64,000 bases of DNA from Dorea longicatena. Its GTDB lineage: Bacteria > Bacillota > Clostridia > Lachnospirales > Lachnospiraceae. The stretch is taken from contig NZ_CP102280.1 of assembly GCF_025150085.1 (NCBI RefSeq), forward strand, positions 325,001-389,000, read 5' to 3'. This document shows positions 16,828-25,846 of this stretch, in pieces; position 1 is the stretch's first letter, and every line of letters begins with the position of its first letter. The position numbers were made by a program, and so were the translations under genes. Under the pieces are notes generated by a model. It searched no databases. It had not been told where the DNA came from and saw only the letters and a list, made by a program, of their open reading frames with translations.

Positions 16828-17664
16828 ATGCGGAAAAAATCAGAAATGCAAAAGGCTAACGAAGAATTTGTAAAGACTTACGATGATTCAAAATATCCAA
16901 AACCATCCGTAACTGCAGATATCGTCATTTTCGGAATGTTTGACAAAGAAGAAGATAATTACAGAAAAATAGCCGAGAAAGAGTTAAAGGTACTTTTAAT
17001 CCAGAGAGGTGCGGCACCATATGAAGGCTGTTATGCCCTTCCGGGCGGATTCGTTGGTCCGAAGGAAACCATCGGCGAAGCCGCAGAACGTGAATTAAAA
17101 GAAGAGACAAACTGCAACTGTAATTTCCTGGAACAGTTCGGTACCTACAGCAATCCAGACCGTGATCCGAGAAGATGGGTGATCAGCAATGGATACATGG
17201 CACTTGTCAATGCTGGACAGGAAATAATCCAGGCAGGAGATGATGCTTCAGATGCAAAGTGGTTTGATGTGTCATTTCAGGAAGAAGCCGGTATATGGAA
17301 TCTGTGTCTGACACATGGGGATGAGAAGCTTCATGCAAGATTAGAAGAGACAACTTCGAAGTGGGATGTAAAGAAGAAATTCAAGACGATAGAAAGTGAT
17401 GACCTTGCATTTGACCACGAGCTGATTCTTGCAGATGCAATCGTACAGCTTCGCAAGTGGATTACGGAGACGCATATAGCGTTCCGGCTTTTACCGGAGA
17501 AGTTTACATTGAGAGAATTGCAGCAGATTCATGAGACGGTGCTGGATACGAAGCTTCTGGTTCCGGCGTTTCGAAGAAAAGTGGCTGATCTGGTAGAAGA
17601 TACCGGGGAGATGACGGGGGATGCCGGGCATCGGCCGGCGAAGTTGTATCGGGAGAAAAGATAA
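16828..17664 (+). CDS. Nudix hydrolase with C-terminal winged helix (NrtR-like)
   Basis: A 278-residue protein. A Nudix box (G-x5-E-x7-R-E-L-K-E-E-T) sits near residues 72-94 inside a domain covering about 25-170. The C-terminal ~80 residues (F-R-L-L-P-E-K-F-T-L-R-E-L-Q-Q-I-H-E) match the winged-helix of NrtR-type regulators, which control NAD or sugar metabolism and sense ADP-ribose through a Nudix domain. The box here looks catalytically intact, so it may be an ADP-ribose pyrophosphatase, a regulator, or both. It stands alone with a good AAGAGGTAG site. No NAD genes are adjacent. Confidence 0.82.
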   Translation: MRKKSEMQKANEEFVKTYDDSKYPKPSVTADIVIFGMFDKEEDNYRKIAEKELKVLLIQRGAAPYEGCYALPGGFVGPKETIGEAAERELKEETNCNCNFLEQFGTYSNPDRDPRRWVISNGYMALVNAGQEIIQAGDDASDAKWFDVSFQEEAGIWNLCLTHGDEKLHARLEETTSKWDVKKKFKTIESDDLAFDHELILADAIVQLRKWITETHIAFRLLPEKFTLRELQQIHETVLDTKLLVPAFRRKVADLVEDTGEMTGDAGHRPAKLYREKR

Positions 17665-17696
17665 ACTTTAGTAAGAAGAAAGGGCTGTGCATACTA

Positions 17697-17828
17697 ATGA
17701 TGAAATTTTTATTCTTGATACTTTTCATAATTTTGGAAAAAAGAACATTTAGAGCAATTGTGGCATTGCCGGCAGGCATTGTTACAGCCGGGTATATGGA
17801 AGAGATTAATAAAGATGAATCTTTGTAA
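17697..17828 (+). CDS. Possible small membrane protein (43 aa)
   Basis: A short frame opens M-M-K-F-L-F-L-I-L-F-I-I-L, a single hydrophobic helix, then a charged tail. A purine-rich stretch (AAGAAGAAAGGG) precedes it, but at about 14 nt the spacing is long. It ends 16 nt before the esterase start. No family is recognised and it may be untranslated. Confidence 0.3.
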   Translation: MMKFLFLILFIILEKRTFRAIVALPAGIVTAGYMEEINKDESL

Positions 17829-17844
17829 TTTAGGAGAATTGCAG

Positions 17845-18615
17845 ATGGAAGATAAAGAGAAAAAGCAAATGCTTACAACGGAGCTAACAAAAGAAAAGAG
17901 CGGCAGGAGTGCCGGGATGATTCAGGATATGTCAATAAACGGAATCAAACTACATCTCGCTCAGAACGGAACCGGCGGCCCGGTTATCTTCTGGGGTATG
18001 TATCCACATCAGCAGAACGAAGTAGAACATCTGTGGGAATCTCTACTGGAACTTGTGCCGGAACAAAATTTCCTGCTCGTCGCATTTCAGGTGGAAGACT
18101 GGAATCGGGATTTTTCGCCTTGGGAAGCAGCGGCGGTATTCGGGAAGGAAGGCTTCGCCGGACAAGGTCTGAAGACGCTGAGATGGCTGACAGAGGAATG
18201 TGTGCCACATATTGACCGGACTTTTGGTGTGAAAGACAGGGAACATTGGCTGATGGGATATTCGCTTGCCGGATTATTCGCGCTATGGGCAGCTTATGAA
18301 AGTGACGTGTTTTCTGGAATTGTATGCTGTTCGGGTTCGTTGTGGTTCCCGGACTGGGACCATTATGTGAGGAATCATGTGATTCAGAGTAAATGTAGCG
18401 TGTATCTGAGCCTTGGCGGAAAGGAAGAGAAGGCGAAGAACAAAGTAATGGCAGCGGTCGGTGACAGGACCAGGGCGCAGGAAGGGCTGTTACAGGAGGA
18501 CTCGATGGTGGAATCCGTGGTTTTAGAGTGGAATGCGGGAGGGCATTTTGCAGATGCGGGGAAAAGGCTGGCTAAGGGCGTGAAATGGATGTTTGGAGTG
18601 AAAAGTGGCTTATAA
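17845..18615 (+). CDS. Alpha/beta-hydrolase, esterase-D-like
   Basis: A 256-residue protein from the ATG at 17845, chosen for the TAGGAG site 8 nt upstream; an in-frame upstream extension has none. It is a putative esterase of the alpha/beta-hydrolase fold. The nucleophile elbow G-Y-S-L-A-G supplies the catalytic Ser, and a late H in W-N-A-G-G-H-F-A could be the catalytic His. There is no signal peptide. The arrangement resembles the PF00756 family (acyl-ester or siderophore esterases). Its natural substrate is unknown. Confidence 0.75.
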   Translation: MEDKEKKQMLTTELTKEKSGRSAGMIQDMSINGIKLHLAQNGTGGPVIFWGMYPHQQNEVEHLWESLLELVPEQNFLLVAFQVEDWNRDFSPWEAAAVFGKEGFAGQGLKTLRWLTEECVPHIDRTFGVKDREHWLMGYSLAGLFALWAAYESDVFSGIVCCSGSLWFPDWDHYVRNHVIQSKCSVYLSLGGKEEKAKNKVMAAVGDRTRAQEGLLQEDSMVESVVLEWNAGGHFADAGKRLAKGVKWMFGVKSGL

Positions 18616-18708
18616 TATAAGTTGAGGGTGTTAAGGTTTCATGGTATCATAATCAGTATAGAAGAACAGTGTGACAGATTATGTTATTACAACCGGAGGT
18701 GAAAATCA

Positions 18709-19164
18709 ATGAACAAAGCAGACAAAGCAGAATCCCTCTTCCGCACAGGCTACAACTGCAGCCAGTCGGTCTATGCAGCATTTGCGGAAGAACTGGGAAT
18801 AACAGTGGAAGAGGCAGCAAAAAAAGCAAGCCCGTTCGGAGCGGGATTTGGCAAGCTGCGTGAGGTATGCGGAGCCGTGACAGGAATGGTCATGGTAATC
18901 GGTGATCTGTACGGATATGACGATCCGAAAGATGCGGCGGGGAAAAAGCAGCTTTATGTACTTGTGCAGAAGCTTTGTGGATCCTTTGAAGCTTCGGAAG
19001 GAAGCCTGATCTGCCGGGAACTTCTCGGGCTGGAGAAGGGCGAAGATCTGGAAGAGCCTGCGGTCAGAACGGAAGCGTATTATCAGAGCAGACCTTGTGT
19101 GAAAGCATGCAGAAGGGCAGCGGAGATTCTGGAAGAGTATGTGAAAGAGCAGAAAAGAAAATGA
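18709..19164 (+). CDS. C_GCAxxG_C_C family protein
   Basis: A 151-residue protein with the family's cysteine pattern: N-C-S-Q-S-V, then V-C-G-A-V-T-G, then single Cys in K-L-C-G-S, L-I-C-R-E and R-P-C-V-K-A-C. The family is annotated as a putative redox-active or metal-binding cysteine protein, common in Clostridia. No export signal is seen. The start has GGAGGTGAAAATCA upstream. Its stop codon overlaps the start of the HD phosphohydrolase (ATGA), so the two are translationally coupled. A paralogue is encoded at 58212-58736. Confidence 0.85.
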   Translation: MNKADKAESLFRTGYNCSQSVYAAFAEELGITVEEAAKKASPFGAGFGKLREVCGAVTGMVMVIGDLYGYDDPKDAAGKKQLYVLVQKLCGSFEASEGSLICRELLGLEKGEDLEEPAVRTEAYYQSRPCVKACRRAAEILEEYVKEQKRK

Positions 19165-19718
19165 GTGAATACATTACGACCTACACAGGAAAACATTTTA
19201 AACCAACAGAACCGGATCCGGAGTTATTTGACATAGCAGACATTGCACATGCGCTGTCCCTGATATGCAGAGGAAATGGTCATGTGAAGATGTTCTGGTC
19301 GGTCGGGGAACATTGCATTTGCTGTGCAAAAGAGGCAAAGGCGAGAGGTCTGTCGGATAGGATGGTGCTTGCATGCCTGCTTCACGATGCAAGCGAGTGT
19401 TATATGTCGGATGTTCCGTCGCCTTTTAAGAAGGAACTGCCGGAATATAATGAACGCGAAGAACGTATGCTTTCTATGATTTATGAAAAATTTCTCGGTT
19501 CGGACCTGACACCGGAAGAGAAGATGCAGTTGAATGCGATTGATAAGGCAATGCTATGGTATGATCTGACGTTTCTTCTGGGAGAGAAACAGGAGAGCGA
19601 AGCGCCCGAATTGCATATTGATCTGAGGTATGAGGTCAGAGCATTTGGTGAGGTGGAAGAAGAATACCAGAGGATTTTTGAAGAACAGCTTATAACCGTA
19701 CAGAATAAAAGAATCTAA
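19161..19718 (+). CDS. HD-domain phosphohydrolase, YfbR-like
   Basis: A 185-residue HD-superfamily metal-dependent phosphohydrolase. The metal motif H-D is seen in L-L-H-D-A-S-E, preceded by V-G-E-H and followed by a late Asp (I-D-K-A-M-L-W), giving the H...HD...D layout. The size and the Y-M-S-D-V-P-S-P-F-K-K segment after the HD motif are as in YfbR-like 5'-deoxynucleotidases. The start at 19161 overlaps the previous stop by 4 nt (ATGA). The exact nucleotide substrate is not resolvable. Confidence 0.8.
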   Translation: MSEYITTYTGKHFKPTEPDPELFDIADIAHALSLICRGNGHVKMFWSVGEHCICCAKEAKARGLSDRMVLACLLHDASECYMSDVPSPFKKELPEYNEREERMLSMIYEKFLGSDLTPEEKMQLNAIDKAMLWYDLTFLLGEKQESEAPELHIDLRYEVRAFGEVEEEYQRIFEEQLITVQNKRI

Positions 19719-19754
19719 AATCGTACGGATAAGATAGAAAAGGAGGAATACATT

Positions 19755-20678
19755 ATGTTACACGAAGTATCTTTTGCGTCCTACAACGGACGTGACCAGG
19801 TCCAGGGATGGATCTATGTTCCGGCTTGCAAACCGAAGGGAATCGTCCAGGTGATCCACGGATTTGGGGAACATTCCAGACGTTATCTGCACATGATATC
19901 TGCCTTCATGGATGCGGGTTATATCGTGGCAGCAGACGATCATGTAGGACATGGGAAGACAGCAATGGTCAATAATGTGTGGGGCGACTGGGGAGACAAA
20001 GGACCGCATACAATGATGGAAGACGAGCATACATTGAAAGGAATCGTGTGTGAAAAATATCCGGATCTGCCATATTTCTTATTCGGACACAGCATGGGAT
20101 CTTTTATCACAAGAGATTTCATTGCAAAATACGGGGACGAACTGGCCGGGGCAACTATCTGCGGAACAACGGGAATCTTCCGCGGGGCAGAAGAGACGGG
20201 AAAGAAATTAAAAGAAGCGATCGATGCAGGACATGGAGAAGAATCCGATCCGTCATATACCGGAGAACTGATGGGATGGATGTGTGAGCGCTGTGGAGAG
20301 GTCAGCATCGGAAATGAGTGGATCTGTGCCGATCCGTATGTACAGCGGGATCATGCCGATGATCCGTTTGATGCATTTACCAGACCGACCAGCAACCGTT
20401 CGGTATATGATTTCATCCAGATGATGTTACAGATCGAGGGAACAAAGTGGGCCGAAAAAGTGCCGACAGACATGCCAATCTATAATATTGCGGGAGATCA
20501 GGATCCGGTAGGTGAGTATGGTGTCGGTGTATATCAGGTAAGTAACTGGCTGGTACAGACCGGACATAACGTAACGACGAAGCTGTACTCGGGATACCGT
20601 CACGAGATACATAATTATGCTGAGATTAAGAACGAAGTCGAAGCGGGTATTATTGCATTCATGGACAAGGCATTATAA
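19755..20678 (+). CDS. Alpha/beta hydrolase, monoacylglycerol lipase-like
   Basis: A 307-residue cytoplasmic hydrolase of the Hydrolase_4 (lysophospholipase/monoglyceride lipase) group. It has the oxyanion H-G-F-G-E-H-S-R-R-Y segment, the nucleophile elbow G-H-S-M-G-S, a late Asp in A-G-D-Q-D-P-V-G, and a His in Y-R-H-E-I-H-N, completing the Ser-Asp-His triad. The ribosome site is AAGGAGG. It ends about 135 nt before a terminator and is likely monocistronic. Lipid esters are the expected substrate. Confidence 0.85.
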   Translation: MLHEVSFASYNGRDQVQGWIYVPACKPKGIVQVIHGFGEHSRRYLHMISAFMDAGYIVAADDHVGHGKTAMVNNVWGDWGDKGPHTMMEDEHTLKGIVCEKYPDLPYFLFGHSMGSFITRDFIAKYGDELAGATICGTTGIFRGAEETGKKLKEAIDAGHGEESDPSYTGELMGWMCERCGEVSIGNEWICADPYVQRDHADDPFDAFTRPTSNRSVYDFIQMMLQIEGTKWAEKVPTDMPIYNIAGDQDPVGEYGVGVYQVSNWLVQTGHNVTTKLYSGYRHEIHNYAEIKNEVEAGIIAFMDKAL

Positions 20679-20812
20679 AAATGTATTAGGTGTCGGGAAG
20701 GATTATAATTCAAAAAACATAGAGATAAAGACATAAAAAGTACAATAGCATTTGTGATAGCGATTGTCGTGATCAGTGTAGATAAGAAAGACGTAAGGGA
20801 AATTTGATTTTC

Positions 20813-20848
20813 AGGGACTCCGGTTTTATGAAACCCGGAGTCCTTTTT
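20813..20848 (+). terminator. Rho-independent terminator
   Basis: A strong stem GGACTCCGG/CCGGAGTCC with a loop of about 10 nt, followed by TTTTT. It separates the lipase gene from the riboflavin promoter. Confidence 0.85.
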
Positions 20849-20898
20849 GAAAAAAATTATTTTTTGATCTCTGATTGGAATGCATTGATATCTTTTGC

Positions 20899-20927
20899 TT
20901 TACAAATGATATATAAAGTATTATGAT
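20899..20927 (+). promoter_or_regulatory. Riboflavin operon promoter
   Basis: TTTACA at 20899-20904 and TATGAT at 20922-20927 with a 17-bp spacer, placed just before the FMN aptamer. Confidence 0.75.
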
Positions 20928-20939
20928 AAAAAAAACGAA

Positions 20940-21046
20940 ATCTTCAGGGCAGGGTGCGATTCCCTACCGGCGGTAAAGCCCGCGGGCCGAGAGGCATGAT
21001 CCGGTGTGATTCCGGAGCCGACAGTATAGTCTGGATGAAAGAAGAT
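20940..21046 (+). ncRNA. FMN riboswitch (RFN element)
   Basis: The conserved RFN blocks appear in order: AGGGCAGGGTG, ATTCCC, CCGGCGGT, AGCCCGCG, GATCCGGT, TTCCGGAGCCGACAGT and GTCTGGATG. The P1 stem is closed by ATCTTC (20940-20945) and GAAGAT (21041-21046). It binds FMN and, with the hairpin at 21085-21119, should stop transcription of the rib operon when FMN is plentiful. Confidence 0.96.
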
Positions 21047-21084
21047 GATGGTACAGTTATTTTAATAGATGAATGTAGTGTCTG

Positions 21085-21119
21085 AGCTCTGAGATGGTGA
21101 TCCATTTCAGAGCTTTTTT
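21085..21119 (+). terminator. Riboswitch expression-platform terminator
   Basis: An inverted repeat (AGCTCTGAGATGG with its near complement) followed by TTTTTT, 38 nt after the aptamer and about 95 nt before ribD. Confidence 0.85.
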
Positions 21120-21214
21120 GGTTAACAGATCATTTGTCAGTTATATGTAACAGATCATTTCCCCTGTAGGTATCCTGCAGGGGTTTTTGTATAACTAAGA
21201 AAGAAGGAAGAGAA

Positions 21215-22351
21215 ATGACGGATCAGGAATACATGCTCCGGGCAATCCAGCTTGCAAAAAAGGGAGAAGGATGGACAAATCCGAATCCGATGGTAGGTGC
21301 GGTGATCGTAAAAGACGGCCGGATCATCGGGGAAGGTTATCATAAAAAATGCGGAGAACTTCATGCAGAGCGCAATGCAATCGCATCGCTTACAGAATCG
21401 GCAGAGGGTGCGACAATCTATGTTACGCTGGAACCATGCTGTCATTATGGCAAGACACCGCCGTGTACGGAAGCGATCATAGAACAGAAGATTAAAAAAG
21501 TGGTGATTGGTTCCAGGGATCCGAATCCAAAGGTGGCAGGAAAAGGTGCACAGATATTGCGTGAATCGGGAATTACAGTAGTTCAGGATTTTATGCGGGA
21601 AGAATGTGACTGTCTGAACCCGGTATTCTTCCATTATATTACGACGAAGACACCGTATGTAGTGATGAAATATGCCATGACACTGGATGGGAAAATTGCG
21701 ACAAAGACGGGTGCATCGAAGTGGATCACAGGAGAACCGGCCAGACAGGAAGTGCAGCATATGAGGCACCGGTATATGGGTATTATGGCCGGTATCGGGA
21801 CTGTACTTGCGGATGATCCGATGTTGAATGTCCGGGTAGAAGGATGGAAAAGTCCGGTCAGAATAGTATGCGACAGCAGTCTTAGGATACCGCTTGACAG
21901 CCAGATCGTAAGAAGTGCAAAAGAGTACCGGACAATCGTGGCTTATGCAGGACGGGAAGAGAACGAAGAAATAACAGAAAAAATAGAACGGTTACATGCG
22001 AAAGGCGTGGATACTGTCTGCTGTCCGGATGAAAAAGGTCAGATAGACCTTAAAAAGCTGATGACATATCTTGGAAATGAGGGCATTGACAGCATTCTGC
22101 TGGAAGGCGGGGGCACGCTGAACGACAGTGCACTGCGGGCAGGAATTGTAAAAGAGGTACACTGTTTTATCGCACCAAAATTATTTGGCGGAAAGAACAG
22201 TAAGACACCGGTGCAAGGAATCGGCATCGGACTTCCATCAGAAGCATTGAAACTGAAATGTACGGATATCTGCCGGATCGGTGAAGACATCAGGATAATC
22301 TGTCAGGTATGTGAAAAAGAACAGGAGGGGCCATGTTTACAGGAATCGTAG
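21215..22351 (+). CDS. ribD: Bifunctional riboflavin deaminase/reductase RibD
   Basis: A 378-residue enzyme. The N-terminal deaminase (about 1-145) has the zinc motif H-A-E in L-H-A-E-R-N and P-C-C-H-Y-G-K-T-P-P-C. The C-terminal reductase (about 150-365) begins P-Y-V-V-M-K-Y-A-M-T-L-D-G-K and includes the L-L-E-G-G-G-T-L segment. It converts 2,5-diamino-6-ribosylamino-pyrimidinone 5'-phosphate to 5-amino-6-ribitylaminouracil 5'-phosphate. It is the first gene of the riboswitch-controlled operon, and its 3' end overlaps ribE by 19 nt. Confidence 0.96.
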   Translation: MTDQEYMLRAIQLAKKGEGWTNPNPMVGAVIVKDGRIIGEGYHKKCGELHAERNAIASLTESAEGATIYVTLEPCCHYGKTPPCTEAIIEQKIKKVVIGSRDPNPKVAGKGAQILRESGITVVQDFMREECDCLNPVFFHYITTKTPYVVMKYAMTLDGKIATKTGASKWITGEPARQEVQHMRHRYMGIMAGIGTVLADDPMLNVRVEGWKSPVRIVCDSSLRIPLDSQIVRSAKEYRTIVAYAGREENEEITEKIERLHAKGVDTVCCPDEKGQIDLKKLMTYLGNEGIDSILLEGGGTLNDSALRAGIVKEVHCFIAPKLFGGKNSKTPVQGIGIGLPSEALKLKCTDICRIGEDIRIICQVCEKEQEGPCLQES

Positions 22352-22986
22352 AAGAGAAAGGATCGGTCCGCTATATGCAGCTGACCGGAGAGTCGGGAGT
22401 TCTGGCAGTCAAGGCGAAGAAGGTATTGGAAAGAACGAAGATCGGTGACAGTATCGCAGTCAATGGAGTGTGTCTGACAGTTACATCACTTCAGCCGGAT
22501 GGATTTACTGCAGATGTGATGGCAGAGACCATCAGGAGAAGCAGTCTGGGAAGCTGTAAAGTCGGAAGTCAGGTGAATCTGGAACGGGCGATGGCTGCAG
22601 ACGGAAGATTTGGAGGACATATCGTAAGCGGTCATATTGACGGAACCGGTGTGATCCGGTCTCTGACCCGGGAGGAGAATGCCATCTGGGTATCTATTGG
22701 AACATCGCCGCAGATATTACATCTGATCGTAGAAAAAGGCTCCATCTGTATAGATGGCATCAGCCTGACGGTGGCAAAAGTAGAGGAAGAGGGATTTCAG
22801 GTATCGGTTATCCCGCATACAGGAGAAGAAACAACGCTTTTGGAAAAAGTGCCGGGCGATTCGGTGAATCTTGAGAATGATGTGATCGGAAAATACGTAG
22901 AAAGGCTGTTAGGCCTTGGAAAGAGTGAAGAAGAGAAAAAAGAATCCGGAATTACGATGGAATTTTTGCAGGAATTCGGATTTTAG
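22333..22986 (+). CDS. ribE: Riboflavin synthase alpha chain
   Basis: A 217-residue enzyme built from two lumazine-binding repeats. The first opens with M-F-T-G-I-V-E-E and includes V-N-G-V-C-L-T-V. The second has G-H-I-D-G-T-G and I-D-G-I-S-L-T-V. It dismutates two molecules of 6,7-dimethyl-8-ribityllumazine to riboflavin and is usually a trimer. The start lies inside ribD, with a CAGGAGGGG site in the ribD coding sequence, indicating coupled translation. It is also called ribC in E. coli nomenclature. Confidence 0.95.
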   Translation: MFTGIVEEKGSVRYMQLTGESGVLAVKAKKVLERTKIGDSIAVNGVCLTVTSLQPDGFTADVMAETIRRSSLGSCKVGSQVNLERAMAADGRFGGHIVSGHIDGTGVIRSLTREENAIWVSIGTSPQILHLIVEKGSICIDGISLTVAKVEEEGFQVSVIPHTGEETTLLEKVPGDSVNLENDVIGKYVERLLGLGKSEEEKKESGITMEFLQEFGF

Positions 22987-23004
22987 AACAGGAGGATAAA
23001 TAGA

Positions 23005-24222
23005 ATGTCACAAAACAATCAGTACAATACAATCGAAGAGGCACTAAGGGATCTGAGGGAAGGAAAGGTTATTCTGGTTACAGATGATCCGGACAGAGAG
23101 AACGAAGGGGATCTGGTATGTGCAGCAGAGTTTGCAACACAGGAGAATATCAATTTTATGGCGACTTATGCGAAAGGGCTTATCTGTACACCGATGAGTG
23201 CGGAAATTGCAGCAAGGCTTAACTTTCCACCGATGGTTGCGGAGAATACCGATAATCACAGCACAGCATTTACCGTTGCAGTGGACCATGTTGATACAAC
23301 GACAGGTATTTCGGCAGCAGAACGTTCTTATACAATCATGAAATGTGTGGATGAAGATGCGAAGCCGGAAGATTTCAGAAGACCGGGACATGTATTTCCA
23401 CTCATTGCCAGAAAAGGCGGAGTCCTGGTGCGGAACGGACACACAGAGGCAACGACTGATCTGGTGAGACTGGCTGGATTGAAAGAATGCGGCGTGTGTT
23501 GTGAGATTATGAAAGAAGATGGCACAATGATGCGTACACCACAGTTGTGGGAACTTGCAAAAGAGCATAATCTTACATTTATTACGATCCGTGATCTTCA
23601 GGATTACATGAGAATCCATGAAAAACATGTAAAAGAAGAGGCGGTTGCAGACCTTCCGACGCAGTATGGAGATTTCAGACTTCACGGATATATCAATGAT
23701 ATTACAGGAGAACATCACCTTGCACTGGTAAAAGGTGATATCGGAGACGGTGAAGATGTACTTTGCAGGGTACATTCGGAGTGCCTGACAGGTGATGCAT
23801 TTGGCTCGCTCAGATGTGACTGTGGTCTGCAGCTTCAGACAGCGATGCGTCAGGTAGAAGCAGAAGGCAGAGGAATCATTCTTTACATGAGGCAGGAAGG
23901 CAGAGGAATCGGGCTGCTCAATAAGATCAAGGCATATGCACTGCAGGAGCAGGGATATGATACGGTAGAGGCCAATGTAAAGTTGGGATTTGCACCGGAT
24001 CTCAGAGAGTACTGGATCGGAGCGCAGATATTATCGGATCTCGGAGTGAAGTCATTGAGACTTCTGACCAATAATCCGGACAAAGTCTATGGACTTGGTG
24101 GGTTTGGGCTGAAGATCAATGAAAGAGTACCGCTGGAGATCCCACCGCAGAAGTATGATCTGAAATATATGAAGACAAAACAGGAAAAGATGGGACACAT
24201 TTTCAAAGAAATAGAATTATAA
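23005..24222 (+). CDS. ribBA: DHBP synthase / GTP cyclohydrolase II
   Basis: A 405-residue bifunctional enzyme. The N-terminal half (about 1-205) is 3,4-dihydroxy-2-butanone-4-phosphate synthase, with [10 protein letters not shown] and G-H-V-F-P-L. The C-terminal half is GTP cyclohydrolase II: zinc Cys in H-S-E-C-L-T-G and R-C-D-C-G, and the R-Q-E-G-R-G-I-G-L motif. It supplies both precursors of the pathway, from ribulose-5-phosphate and GTP. The AGGAGGATAAATAG ribosome site is near ideal. It follows ribE by 18 nt. Confidence 0.96.
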   Translation: MSQNNQYNTIEEALRDLREGKVILVTDDPDRENEGDLVCAAEFATQENINFMATYAKGLICTPMSAEIAARLNFPPMVAENTDNHSTAFTVAVDHVDTTTGISAAERSYTIMKCVDEDAKPEDFRRPGHVFPLIARKGGVLVRNGHTEATTDLVRLAGLKECGVCCEIMKEDGTMMRTPQLWELAKEHNLTFITIRDLQDYMRIHEKHVKEEAVADLPTQYGDFRLHGYINDITGEHHLALVKGDIGDGEDVLCRVHSECLTGDAFGSLRCDCGLQLQTAMRQVEAEGRGIILYMRQEGRGIGLLNKIKAYALQEQGYDTVEANVKLGFAPDLREYWIGAQILSDLGVKSLRLLTNNPDKVYGLGGFGLKINERVPLEIPPQKYDLKYMKTKQEKMGHIFKEIEL

Positions 24223-24254
24223 AAAGATTTAATGAATAACAGGAGGAAGAAATC

Positions 24255-24728
24255 ATGAGACAGATCAATTTAGTAGAAGGAAAAGTAGTAGCACCTGAGG
24301 GAATGAAAGTCGGAATTGTGGCTGCCAGATTCAATGAGATCATTGTGAATAAGTTATTGGGCGGAGCCGTCGACGGGCTGGTAAGACATGGGGTAGAAGA
24401 AGAGAACATTACGGCTGCATGGGTACCGGGAGCATTTGAGATTCCGCTGACTGCACAGAAGATGGCACAGTCCGGAAAGTATGATGCAGTCATCTGCGTG
24501 GGAGCAGTTATCCGCGGGGATACTTCCCACTATGATCTGGTGTGTAATGAATCGGCCAAAGGAATCGCGCAGGTTGAACTTGCAACAGGAATTCCGGTAT
24601 TATTCGGAGTAATCACAACAGAGAATATCGAACAGGCTATCGCACGTGCAGGAAGTAAAGCAGGAAATAAAGGATATGACTGTGCATTGTCCGCAATTGA
24701 GATGGTAAATCTGATGAAGCAGCTTTAA
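24255..24728 (+). CDS. ribH: 6,7-Dimethyl-8-ribityllumazine synthase
   Basis: A 157-residue lumazine synthase, the usual family length. It shows the substrate-binding W-V-P-G-A-F-E-I-P and the catalytic-loop [11 protein letters not shown] with the acid/base His. It condenses 5-amino-6-ribitylaminouracil with dihydroxybutanone phosphate, and such enzymes assemble as 60-mers or pentamers. A GGAGGAAGAAATC site precedes the ATG. It completes the core pathway in this operon, and a HAD phosphatase gene starts 13 nt after its stop. Confidence 0.96.
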   Translation: MRQINLVEGKVVAPEGMKVGIVAARFNEIIVNKLLGGAVDGLVRHGVEEENITAAWVPGAFEIPLTAQKMAQSGKYDAVICVGAVIRGDTSHYDLVCNESAKGIAQVELATGIPVLFGVITTENIEQAIARAGSKAGNKGYDCALSAIEMVNLMKQL

Positions 24729-24741
24729 TCAGGTGCAGCCG

Positions 24742-25386
24742 ATGGTGAAAACAATCATTTTTGATTATGATGGAACGATACATAATACTCTTGGAATCTA
24801 TGAGCCGGCGTTCAGGGAAGCTTATCAGTGGTTGGCAGAACAGAATGTTGTAGAGGAACAGAAGATAGAGACGGCGCAGATCGCAGGATGGCTGGGCTTA
24901 AACAGCAAAGAAATGTGGGATACATTTCTGCCGGAATTAGATCAGAGATACAAAGATCAGGCGAGTGCGATCGTGGGAGATTCCATGGTCAGGCAGATCA
25001 GGAAGCACCGGGCAGTGTGGTATCCGGGAGCGGAAGAGATGCTTACAGCTTTGAAGAACAGAGGATATCATCTTGTGATCTTAAGCAACTGTAAAGTGGC
25101 ATACCGCAAAGCACATTGGGAAGAATTCCGAATGGAAAGATGGTTTGAACAGTTTTATGACTGTGAATCGTATGGTTTCTGCCCTAAGACGGAGATCGTG
25201 CAGGAAGTTATCCGGGACTATCCGGGACCTTATCTGGTGATCGGAGACAGAAGACAGGATTTGGAATGTGCCAGATCCTGTAAAAGTCCGTTTATCGGAT
25301 GCCTGTATGGTTATGGTGAGAAGGGAGAACTGGATGGAGCAGATTATTTTGTGAAATCTGTAGAAGAGATAACCGGAATCGTATAA
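24742..25386 (+). CDS. HAD-superfamily hydrolase in the rib operon
   Basis: A 214-residue phosphatase of the PGP/beta-phosphoglucomutase-like HAD subfamily. The Asp nucleophile motif is D-Y-D-G-T-I near the N-terminus. L-S-N-C-K gives motif II, a following Lys motif III, and G-D-R-R-Q-D-L-E motif IV. A helical cap lies between motifs I and II. I chose the ATG at 24742; a GTG at 24733 is also in frame. It closely follows ribH and precedes the next regulatory leader, so it belongs to the rib transcript. Riboflavin synthesis needs a phosphatase between the RibD and RibH steps, often a HAD enzyme, and this is a natural candidate. That role is inference. Confidence 0.8.
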   Translation: MVKTIIFDYDGTIHNTLGIYEPAFREAYQWLAEQNVVEEQKIETAQIAGWLGLNSKEMWDTFLPELDQRYKDQASAIVGDSMVRQIRKHRAVWYPGAEEMLTALKNRGYHLVILSNCKVAYRKAHWEEFRMERWFEQFYDCESYGFCPKTEIVQEVIRDYPGPYLVIGDRRQDLECARSCKSPFIGCLYGYGEKGELDGADYFVKSVEEITGIV

Positions 25387-25499
25387 TGTGAAAAAATGCA
25401 CAAAAATAGAACTGTATTTTTGTAAATTATGTTTAATTCCACTCTTGCGCTTTACAAGAAAAAAGTGTAAAACATTAAGTAAGCTAAAAAAAGTAAATA

Positions 25500-25808
25500 A
25501 GAAATGCAATGAAAGGGATACGTCATAAAAGTTAACTGGAATTCAGAGAGCCGTTGGATGGTGTGAAACGGCAGAAAGTATTTTATGATATCACCCAGGA
25601 GCATCCCGCTGAAATATACAGGTTGGAAGAATCAACATAGTCAGGTATCAAGTAAGCCGGGACGTTGTCTTCACGTTACAGAAGAAACTGTTAGATATTT
25701 TGACAGTAACAAGTGGTTGTGGTTAGTGATGACTGCAGTAAAACGAAGTGGTACCACGGAAGAATATTCCGCCTTTGTTATCCGAAAGGATAGCGAAGGC
25801 GTTTTTTT
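25500..25808 (+). ncRNA. T-box riboswitch leader of cstA
   Basis: The hallmark T-box sequence AAGTGGTACCACGG lies at 25746-25759. Upstream, GGGAT (25515-25519) can pair with ATCCC (25602-25606) to form the base of Stem I, with an AGAGAG bulge and a CCGTT/AACGG hairpin inside. Downstream, a GC-rich hairpin followed by TTTTTTT (25769-25808) is the terminator. Uncharged tRNA should favour the antiterminator and switch on cstA. The TGGT element predicts a tRNA with discriminator A. I could not assign the specifier codon with confidence; AGC and ATC overlap at 25600-25604. Confidence 0.85.
25769..25808 (+). terminator. T-box attenuator hairpin
   Basis: Stem CCGCCTTTGTTATCC with GGATAGCGAAGGCG, a 4-nt loop, then seven T. 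It overlaps the sequence needed for the antiterminator. Confidence 0.85.
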
Positions 25809-25846
25809 ATATATTTACTTTAAAGAGAAAGAAGAGGGATTGTTTT

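Noticed and set aside
23044..23775. Minus-strand ORF of 243 codons within ribBA
   Set aside because: A shadow of a highly conserved gene, with Cys/His/Ser-rich translation and no start signals.
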